Shown here piece by piece: positions 1-5,867 of a stretch of DNA of 8,956 nucleotides. Source of the stretch: Verrucomicrobiales bacterium (GTDB taxonomy: Bacteria > Verrucomicrobiota > Verrucomicrobiia > Limisphaerales > UBA9464); the NCBI GenBank assembly GCA_003445095.1, contig DLVS01000394.1, forward strand, positions 1 to 8,956, read 5' to 3'. The translations under genes were made by a program, and so were the position numbers. The notes under the pieces are model-generated. The model was given only the letters and a program-made list of their open reading frames with translations, had not been told where the DNA came from and ran no database searches. Numbering within the stretch: the stretch's first letter is position 1; every line of letters starts with the position of its first letter.

Positions 1-38
1 TCGACCGCCGGGCAAGGTGCGCCCCGTTTTCTACGCTT

Positions 39-1313
39 ATGGCTGAACTCATCGGTAATTTGTTGGTGGCCCAATCAGGCGGGCCCACTTCCGTCATCAA
101 TGCCTCGATTGCTGGAGTCATCACCGAGGCAGGTCATCACGAGGGCATCGAGGAGATTTACGGGGGACTCAACGGAATCCTCGGTATTCTCAACGAAGAC
201 CTCATCGACCTGGGCGACGAGAAGCGCAGCGCCATCGCGGGTTTGAAAGTCACTCCCGGCGCCGCCCTCGGGACTTGCCGATACAAGATCAATTTCGAAA
301 AGCAGCCGGAAGCGGCGGCTCGCGACTTCGATCGGCTCTTCCAGGTCTTCGAGGCGCATCAGATTCGGTATTTCTTCTACGCCGGCGGCAATGATTCCCA
401 AGACACGGCCCACAAAATCCACCTCGAAGCGGTGAAACGCGGTTACGAAATGCGCGTCATGGGAGTGCCTAAGACCATCGATAACGATTTGCCCAAGACG
501 GACCACTGCCCCGGCTACGGCTCGGTCATCAAGTACAACGCCGCCACCGTCCTTGAAATCGGCTTGGACGTCTGCTCAATGGCTACTGACGACGGGTCTT
601 GTTGCGTGATTGAGGTCATGGGGCGCGCCGCCGGGTGGATCGCCGCGGGCACAGTGCTCGCCCAACAAGGCGACCCGGCGCGACCGCCTCACATCGTCTT
701 GATGCCCGAGATTCCGTTGGACGAAGCGGCCTTTGTCGAGAAGGTCCGGACAACGGTTGCCGCTCAGAAATACTGCGTGGTCGTGGTAGGCGAAGGCGTG
801 CGCAACGCGGCCGGGCAAGAACTCGGCGCCGACAAAACTCGACTCGACGCCTTCGGCCATCCCGTGTTGTCGGGAGCCGCGGAAGCGTTGTCCGAAATTG
901 TGAGCCGCCAGCTGAATCTCCGAACGCGCACGGTGAAGTTGGGCTACGCGCAACGAGCTGCCGCGCACTTCGCGAGCCAGACTGATGCCGACGAAGCGTA
1001 CTCGTGCGGCACCGCGGCGGTGCAGGCGGCCCTGGAAGGCAAGTCGGGGCTGATGCCCAAACTCGTCCGGGTCAGTTCGAATCCCTACAAATGCGCCATC
1101 GAATTTGAAGACCTGGCCAACATTGCCAACGTCGAGCATTTGGTGCCTCGGGAGTGGATTAGCGAAGACGGCATGATGCCGAATGAAAAATTCGTGGAGT
1201 ACGCCGCGCCGCTCATTGTCGGTGAAGTGAAGGCCCCCATCGTGAACGGGCTGCCAACCTACACGGTCTTGGGAAAGAGCCCGGTGGAGAAGAAACTGCC
1301 GGCCCGCACGTGA
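39..1313 (+). CDS. pfp: 6-phosphofructokinase, pyrophosphate-dependent type
   Basis: Interconverts fructose 6-phosphate and fructose 1,6-bisphosphate in cytosolic glycolysis/gluconeogenesis. The 424-residue protein has the phosphofructokinase motifs in order: the N-terminal phosphate-binding SGGPTSVINAS (13-23), AGGNDS (115-120), the catalytic loop GVPKTIDNDL (142-151), MGRAAGW (194-200), the substrate-binding PEIPLDE (223-229) and LGYAQR (301-306). Two residues point to PPi rather than ATP as phosphoryl donor. Asp119 stands where ATP enzymes have Gly (GGDGS), and Lys145 of PKTIDND replaces the Gly of PGTIDND. Asp148 is the expected catalytic base. The length is normal for the short PPi-PFK clade. 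The ATG at 39 places the glycine-rich strand correctly; no clear Shine-Dalgarno sequence precedes it. The gene is intact and convergent with the beta-galactosidase. Family certain; PPi use inferred from the two residues. Confidence 0.95.
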   Translation: MAELIGNLLVAQSGGPTSVINASIAGVITEAGHHEGIEEIYGGLNGILGILNEDLIDLGDEKRSAIAGLKVTPGAALGTCRYKINFEKQPEAAARDFDRLFQVFEAHQIRYFFYAGGNDSQDTAHKIHLEAVKRGYEMRVMGVPKTIDNDLPKTDHCPGYGSVIKYNAATVLEIGLDVCSMATDDGSCCVIEVMGRAAGWIAAGTVLAQQGDPARPPHIVLMPEIPLDEAAFVEKVRTTVAAQKYCVVVVGEGVRNAAGQELGADKTRLDAFGHPVLSGAAEALSEIVSRQLNLRTRTVKLGYAQRAAAHFASQTDADEAYSCGTAAVQAALEGKSGLMPKLVRVSSNPYKCAIEFEDLANIANVEHLVPREWISEDGMMPNEKFVEYAAPLIVGEVKAPIVNGLPTYTVLGKSPVEKKLPART

Positions 1314-1425
1314 TCTGGCCGCGCTGATAAGAGCCCACCGCCCAATCGCTGGCTGAGGAGGATTGTGAGGGCCTGACGCCGAGCGCCGACCACAGTGCAC
1401 CCCAGGCGGAGCGCGTCGCCGCCGT

Positions 1426-1454
1426 CATGGCCGGCGATCTCGTCGCTGGCCGTG
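1426..1454 (+). terminator. RNA hairpin between convergent genes (possible terminator)
   Basis: A 13-bp stem (1426-1438 with 1442-1454) closes on the 3-base loop CTC. Three pairs are G-U wobbles when read as + strand RNA. On the minus strand those pairs would be A-C mismatches, so the structure favours a transcript coming from the phosphofructokinase gene, whose stop lies about 110 bases upstream. No T-run follows the stem, so classical intrinsic termination is not supported. It could be a U-tract-less terminator or a 3'-end stabiliser. Confidence 0.4.
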
Positions 1455-1483
1455 CCCGTTCAAAAGCCTCTGCTCGCCTTTTC

Positions 1484-3811
1484 TCAAAGCCCCGGAAATG
1501 GCTCGTCCCTCACGTAAATGCGATACGCATTGATTCGCCCGTTCGCCTGATCTTGCCGAGGTAAATATCGCAGGCCCGTCACCGTCTCGACGGCTCCTAA
1601 ATCCAGCACCAGATAATGTGGCGGCGGATCTTGAGCTCCGTCCCACCGGGTATGCCAAAAGGTGTCACGATCACCATCCAGCGCCCGATCGGCCGACCCG
1701 TCTTCTCCAAAGACTTCCTCGCTGCTGGCGTATACCAGCTTCCAACCTGATTTGGGAAGCTCTTGGCCTGACTCACCCAATACGTTCAGCTCGGCGCAGG
1801 TCGCAAAGTTGTCCCCGGGCAGCGAACTCAGTGCCTCCAAGCAAACGAATCGTGCGGACACAGCGTTGAAGGCGGCGGTCTGCCAGCGCAAGCCCGGTTC
1901 GAAAAATCCGCTCGCCACGGGCTGAAGACCAGCCAGGTCGAGTCGCTGCCCGGGTTTGCGGTGGATTCGTCCCACCGCGTCGAGATTCACTTCGTTGAGG
2001 ATCGAGTTGGTCAGGCCCGCGACTTCGGCCACTTGTGGCCCGAGCCAATCCAGCACGACGATCTCGTTGTTGCGCGGCTTGAGCCAGGGACCCGGTAAAT
2101 ACAAGGTTTGCTGTGGGCCAATGTTCCAATATCGCCCCAGATTGTGCCCATTGACCCATACTACGCCTTTGGACCATCGCCGCATATCCAGAAACGTGTC
2201 GCCGACTTCCCGGAGATTGAATTCGGCGCGGTAGAACGCCGGCCCGTCCACCTTGGCGCGGGAGAACTTCAGTTGCCGCAACGACTCTTCCTTCAGCGGC
2301 AGGGGAAACATTTCCCAACCCAACAGCTCCGAGGTTCCGCGCGCAGTGCGTACTTCAACTCGTTCGGTGATGCCCTTGCGGTCCTGGTCCATTTCTTGGC
2401 CGAAGTTCACGTGTGCCATGGCTTCGACCAACACCTCGAGCGTGGCGTCGTTGGTGCGCGCGGGCAGCCACAACGACCGTTCTCGCAGCATGCGATTCAG
2501 CGTCCCCAGCCGCTGACCCTCCAGTATCACCATCGCAAAGTCGCGCGGTTCGGTGATGATCAATTCGGCGACCGGCCCGGCTTCGAGCTTCGTTCGGTAC
2601 AGCACACATCCGTGGCCTTGCCCCAACAACTCCATGGGCACCGGACGTGACGCGCGGCGGGCCGTCGGAAGATTTTTTAGAAGTGAGGACGTTTCCCGGA
2701 AACGGATTGGAGGCAGCGCGATGACGGGATTGGCCGGGGGAACTGGTGAAAGCGACTCTCCGGGCCGTAGCCGACGGGCCATGATTTCCCGGATAGCGAA
2801 AAACTTCGCGGCGGGCCGCCCCGCTTCGTCGATGGGCGCCGCGTAGTCGTAACTGGTAGGTTGCGGCCGATAGGGCTTGTCATTGGCGCCCGCGGTAAAT
2901 CCGAAACTGGTTCCTCCATGAGCCATGTAGAGGTTGAACGAAGCGCCCAAGTCGACCACGCGTTCCAGCGTATTAGTGAGCCGTCGCAGGCCGCTGCCCG
3001 CAGCGCTCGCGCGACCCCACACATCGTACCAGCCGGTGTAGAGTTCTCCGCAGAAGAGTGGCGCGTCGGGCTGCACGCGTCGCAGCGCCGCAAAACTGCG
3101 GTCGGGATCTTCCGCGAAGCCCACGGCGCGGAGGAGTCCCGGCACTTTCGAGGGACGGAGCGACCACGTCATTTCCGAGGTGAACAACGGCACGTCGATG
3201 CCGGCCTCGCGGAGGGTGGCGCACAGAACCTCGGCGTACCCGGAGTCGTGGCCGAAGCCGTCGTATTCGTTCTCGACCTGAACCATAATGATGGGGCCGC
3301 CCCGGGTGGCTTGGAGCGGAGCCAACTGCTCCGCTACCGCTCGCAAGTAGCGTTTAGCCGGCTCGATGAATCCCTGATACCGGCTGCGGACCCGCATATC
3401 CCGGTCCGTGAGCAGCCACCAGGGCAGGCCACCAAAATCCCATTCGCCGCACACGTAAGGCCCGGGCCGAATGATGACCTTTAGCCCTTCCGCCTGAGCC
3501 ATGCGGCAGAACTGCACGATATCCTGCTGTCCATCCCAGACAAAATTGCCCGGCTCCGGCTCATGTTGATTCCAAAACACGTAGCTGCTGATCGTATCGA
3601 TACCCAACGCCTTGGTCACAGCCAGGCGTTTTTCCCACAGTTCACTCGGAACCCTTGCAGAATGAACTTCGCCAGAATCGACCGCATGAGTTTCTGCGCT
3701 CAATGGGCAAAAGCATCTCAAGGAGACGAAAAACCCAAGTAACAACATCGCTAAGCATCGGCCGAACAGAATTTTGCCGCTTCCATCCTGATTGTTGTCT
3801 AAAATCCTCAT
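1484..3811 (-). CDS. secreted GH35 beta-galactosidase with C-terminal discoidin-like modules
   Basis: Predicted to hydrolyse terminal beta-galactosides outside the cytoplasm. An N-terminal signal peptide (hydrophobic core 19-31, cleavage probably near Ala39) leads into a GH35 TIM barrel: SGEVHSARVP (46-55), YVFWNQHEPEPG (77-88), RPGPYVCGEW (115-124), acid/base Glu182 in QVENEY, nucleophile Glu256 in GELYTGWYDVWG, and MAHGGTSFGF (296-305). A galactose-binding jelly roll containing KGVVWVNGHNLGRYWNIGP (548-566) follows. Next come half of a discoidin-like (F5/8 type C) module (about 630-680) and a second one (683-775). Two oddities: the strand that normally precedes SGE[ML]H (a DGKPFQI-like stretch) is absent, and the last module stops early at IYVRDEPFPGL. 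Both catalytic residues remain, so activity is possible. The ATG at 3811 has AGG 5 bases upstream. Family assignment is firm; substrate specificity unknown. Confidence 0.93.
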   Translation of the reverse strand: MRILDNNQDGSGKILFGRCLAMLLLGFFVSLRCFCPLSAETHAVDSGEVHSARVPSELWEKRLAVTKALGIDTISSYVFWNQHEPEPGNFVWDGQQDIVQFCRMAQAEGLKVIIRPGPYVCGEWDFGGLPWWLLTDRDMRVRSRYQGFIEPAKRYLRAVAEQLAPLQATRGGPIIMVQVENEYDGFGHDSGYAEVLCATLREAGIDVPLFTSEMTWSLRPSKVPGLLRAVGFAEDPDRSFAALRRVQPDAPLFCGELYTGWYDVWGRASAAGSGLRRLTNTLERVVDLGASFNLYMAHGGTSFGFTAGANDKPYRPQPTSYDYAAPIDEAGRPAAKFFAIREIMARRLRPGESLSPVPPANPVIALPPIRFRETSSLLKNLPTARRASRPVPMELLGQGHGCVLYRTKLEAGPVAELIITEPRDFAMVILEGQRLGTLNRMLRERSLWLPARTNDATLEVLVEAMAHVNFGQEMDQDRKGITERVEVRTARGTSELLGWEMFPLPLKEESLRQLKFSRAKVDGPAFYRAEFNLREVGDTFLDMRRWSKGVVWVNGHNLGRYWNIGPQQTLYLPGPWLKPRNNEIVVLDWLGPQVAEVAGLTNSILNEVNLDAVGRIHRKPGQRLDLAGLQPVASGFFEPGLRWQTAAFNAVSARFVCLEALSSLPGDNFATCAELNVLGESGQELPKSGWKLVYASSEEVFGEDGSADRALDGDRDTFWHTRWDGAQDPPPHYLVLDLGAVETVTGLRYLPRQDQANGRINAYRIYVRDEPFPGL

Positions 3812-3833
3812 CGTTACCTAATGGTTTATCATA
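3812..3833 (-). promoter_or_regulatory. possible -10 element and weak ribosome binding site of the GH35 gene
   Basis: On the minus strand TATGAT (3833-3828) sits 16 bases before the ATG at 3811, with AGG (3819-3817) in between as a weak ribosome-binding site. No TTGACA-like -35 lies at the expected distance, and the implied leader would be very short. The 79 bases separating this gene from the upstream cassette hold nothing else recognisable. Confidence 0.2.
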
Positions 3834-3890
3834 CAGCCCGATTCACATAGGAGGTATTTGGTAAAACACCATAAACGACATTAACACGAG

Positions 3891-4406
3891 CTATCGCCTA
3901 ACATCATAAAATATATACCAATTAGATTCCAGCCTCTGAAAATACTCAGCTTCCCTGGGCGGAACCGGGAGTGACTTGAGGTCTCCAACCACATTCAATT
4001 CACTGGCATCGCGAATATAAGCAAGGCCTATTGCATACCCACTAGTCCCAAGCCCGTGACTATTCACTATAAATTCAATAACATCTCGATTATTCGTTAC
4101 TTCAATTCCAAATAATGTGCCAGATTGCTTAAACAAGCCTCGATAGGTGGCGAGCCGTTCCTCTGAGACACCAACAGAGGCTGCATTCTGAGGCCGCGTC
4201 CAATCAACACCGACACGAGTCAAACCCTCATCTTGCTGAATCATCTTGAGGAGTTCCTCTAACCTACCTTTGTTTTTAGCAAATAACTGCGCACAATGGT
4301 CGATCTCACCGTGAAGGCCGGATGTGTTCTTGCAACTTAGGTTAAAAAATACCAGCAAGATGAGAATAAACAATCCAGTGCCAGGCAAATATGCTATCTG
4401 TTTCAT
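3891..4406 (-). CDS. small membrane-anchored protein, candidate immunity protein for the adjacent toxin
   Basis: Predicted 171 residues. An N-terminal hydrophobic stretch (about 11-22) ends in FFNLSC with Cys25. That resembles a lipoprotein signal, although the -3 residue is Asn rather than Leu/Val, so it may instead be a plain signal anchor. The rest is soluble and mixed alpha/beta, with a charged helix (41-60), VDWTRP (67-72), SEERLATYRGLF (81-92), a Gly-rich NSHGLGTSGYAIGLAY (115-130) and a closing SNWYIFYD (161-168). The frame is open up to 4529, but the ATG at 4406 is chosen because it places the hydrophobic segment at the N-terminus and lies 5 bases after the toxin stop. That coupling, and a membrane-targeted protein immediately 3' of a toxin module, suggest immunity function; this is inference. 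I do not recognise a named family. The DNA is AT-rich (about 39% GC by hand count over four 60-base lines). Confidence 0.75.
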   Translation of the reverse strand: MKQIAYLPGTGLFILILLVFFNLSCKNTSGLHGEIDHCAQLFAKNKGRLEELLKMIQQDEGLTRVGVDWTRPQNAASVGVSEERLATYRGLFKQSGTLFGIEVTNNRDVIEFIVNSHGLGTSGYAIGLAYIRDASELNVVGDLKSLPVPPREAEYFQRLESNWYIFYDVRR

Positions 4407-4411
4407 TGAAT

Positions 4412-4945
4412 TTACGGCCCAAAGAAGGGGCACGGCGCGCAAATCTTCGGAGCCGGTTGAAGTGGACCCGTAACTTGGCCGGTTACAAACGCGCAAAGGG
4501 AATTTGTTCTGAGCATTGGGAGACGCCAAGGATAGCCCTCAAAGAGGGCCAACTGAATGCCGAGCTCAATTGCGTTCGAGTCTCGTGAGTCATCCAGCGG
4601 CCAGTGGGGAGGTTTTTGGACAACCCCGGGAGCCACTATAAGTGTCTCGCTAGAGAAACCAGCAACTAAGCCGAGGTAACCATAGTGTATATTGCTAGGA
4701 ACATCACAGTCGAAGCACATTCCACAGAGTGTGATGGTCTCCTTACAACGCGGGATAGTTGGGCAGGGTCGCTTCCTTGCATTGCACAAAATTCTTTTAT
4801 GGTCCCACTCCTGACGCGGCCCTACGAGCATGGCCCATCTTATCGCGGCCCTAGAATGATTGCCAGCCGAGTTGTCTCGAATGATTTCCTGAAACTTTTC
4901 TGACAGCATATTTCTGTTGATTTCGTTAACCAGCCATTCGGTCAC
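4412..4945 (-). CDS. orphan polymorphic toxin type 44 (Ntox44-like) domain, 5'-truncated
   Basis: Predicted C-terminal toxin module of a polymorphic toxin, lacking its carrier. From the GTG at 4945 it is 177 residues: TEWLVNEINRN (2-12), RWAMLVGPRQEWDHK (36-50), a Cys-rich stretch (Cys54, 61, 67, 74, 77, 80), NIHYGYLGLVAGFS (85-98) and DDSRDSNAIELGI (118-130). The motifs GPD-T-W, WDHK/WDYK, NIHYGY-G-AAGF and D-x-RD-x3-I-x-G are those I recall for Ntox44; the catalytic residues are unknown to me. Translation upstream of the GTG continues the family pattern (APFCGPDVTEW) up to an in-frame TAA at 4997-4999. The GTG is therefore probably not the original start, and no Shine-Dalgarno precedes it. 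No RHS, PAAR or other trafficking domain is seen in any upstream frame. The stop lies 5 bases before the downstream gene's ATG. It is most likely a displaced, perhaps silent, cassette. Confidence 0.75.
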   Translation of the reverse strand: MTEWLVNEINRNMLSEKFQEIIRDNSAGNHSRAAIRWAMLVGPRQEWDHKRILCNARKRPCPTIPRCKETITLCGMCFDCDVPSNIHYGYLGLVAGFSSETLIVAPGVVQKPPHWPLDDSRDSNAIELGIQLALFEGYPWRLPMLRTNSLCAFVTGQVTGPLQPAPKICAPCPFFGP

Positions 4946-5277
4946 GTCTGGGCCGCAAAAAGGGGCATGAAGGGCCAGGTCATTTATGGCATTGTTTTAT
5001 CGGCACGAGGCGGCCAAAAGCTGAGGACTTGCCGTTGGCGTTTCTGGAATGACAGAAGAATTGGCCGACTTAGAATCCTAGGGGTTGTGAGCTTTCTGAT
5101 CGCAACGATCGCCGAGCAATTTCGCCCACAGCTCCAACCCAGAGCGCTACATGAACCGCCATCGCAAAGTTCTCCGCCGAAAGCGTGAGCGCCTCGAAGG
5201 CCGACAGGTGGCGGCCGCGGCCAAGGATGAAGAAATGTGGAGGGCGAGGGCTCCTGACTCGGGGGAACCAATCAGGT
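4946..5277. other. gap between toxin module and transposase remnant
   Basis: No convincing gene. The part nearest the toxin (4946-4996, minus strand) is in-frame toxin sequence upstream of the usable start. Beyond the TAA at 4997-4999, no minus frame shows RHS-like or other carrier sequence. A 50-codon basic frame on the plus strand (ATG 5151 to TGA 5301) has no supporting evidence. This stretch is probably the scar where toxin and transposase fragments were joined. Confidence 0.5.
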
Positions 5278-5675
5278 CTATCTTTTTGCCAGTTCACTTT
5301 TGAGTCGGTGGACAAAGACGGCCAATTCCTTTTCGGTCGCCGCCCGCTGCCAGAACCGGCGGATGCCTTGCGCCGCCGCGTAGCCCACGTCGGCAACTTC
5401 GCGGACGGCTTCGGCCAAACGCCACCCCAGATGCCGCGTCGCCACCGCCAAGACTCCGTCCCGGCCCCAGTCGCCGTAGCAGCGGTCATCTCTCGCCACG
5501 GTCGCCCCAAGATTCGTTCCGGCGCATTCACGATCTCCGGCCACGACGGTCGCGCCGCCCCTGACAGCCGCAGCGCCCCCGTCTGCTGACGGCGATTCGC
5601 ACGCACTTGCTTCCACACCCGTTGGGCATCCCCCGGTTCCCCCAAGATGACTCCGCCAACCAGGTCCTCCCCATT
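5278..5675 (-). pseudogene. REP-associated (RAYT-type) transposase, frameshifted C-terminal remnant
   Basis: Two minus-strand frames together read as the C-terminal part of a Y1/RAYT-like transposase. The first frame (5675 to about 5485) gives EDLVGGVILGE, then ARPSWPEIVNAPERILGRPWREM. The second (about 5484 to the TAG at 5278) gives YGDWGRDGVLAVATRHLGW, then YAAAQGIRRFWQRAA and LKSELAKR. Such a stretch, with a helix-turn-helix resembling the DnaA C-terminus, follows the HUH nuclease domain in this family. Moving between the frames needs a 1-base deletion or a 2-base insertion near 5475-5488. The nuclease domain with its HUH motif and catalytic tyrosine is absent from the window, so it is inactive. 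Homology begins right beside a short direct repeat. The family name is from memory of related verrucomicrobial proteins. Confidence 0.7.
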
Positions 5676-5699
5676 GCACGTACCGACCCATTGCACGTA
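5670..5699. repeat. 13-bp direct repeat at 17-bp spacing
   Basis: CCCATTGCACGTA occurs at 5670-5682 and again at 5687-5699, separated by CCGA. The 17-bp period is not a multiple of three. It lies at the upstream edge of the recognisable transposase homology, so it may be a slippage duplication that broke the frame or a junction of the truncated element. The strand-reversed core GCAATGGGG also appears at the right end of the window. Confidence 0.75.
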
Positions 5700-5867
5700 T
5701 CAGACGTCGGGGATGACTATGTTGGGAGTGAAATCTCGATATTACGGTCGACCGATCGAGACACCCGAAATGGAGGTTCGTTGCCCAGTTCCCAACGAGT
5801 CCTGGTTCTGGAAGAGCTAGAGGGATCGGCAACAAGCAGGCTTCGAATTCGGTCAACCTGATAGTCT

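Noticed and set aside
576..1400. Long minus-strand open frame opposite the phosphofructokinase gene
   Set aside because: It is the antisense of a clearly conserved gene in GC-rich DNA, and its Arg/His/Gly-rich translation shows no domain.
4407..4529. Longer N-terminus for the candidate immunity protein (start at 4529)
   Set aside because: It would overlap the toxin coding sequence by about 118 bases and bury the signal-like hydrophobic segment 50 residues inside; the ATG at 4406 fits better.
5151..5303. Small plus-strand ORF of 50 basic residues
   Set aside because: No ribosome-binding site, no recognisable motif, and it runs into the antisense of the transposase remnant.
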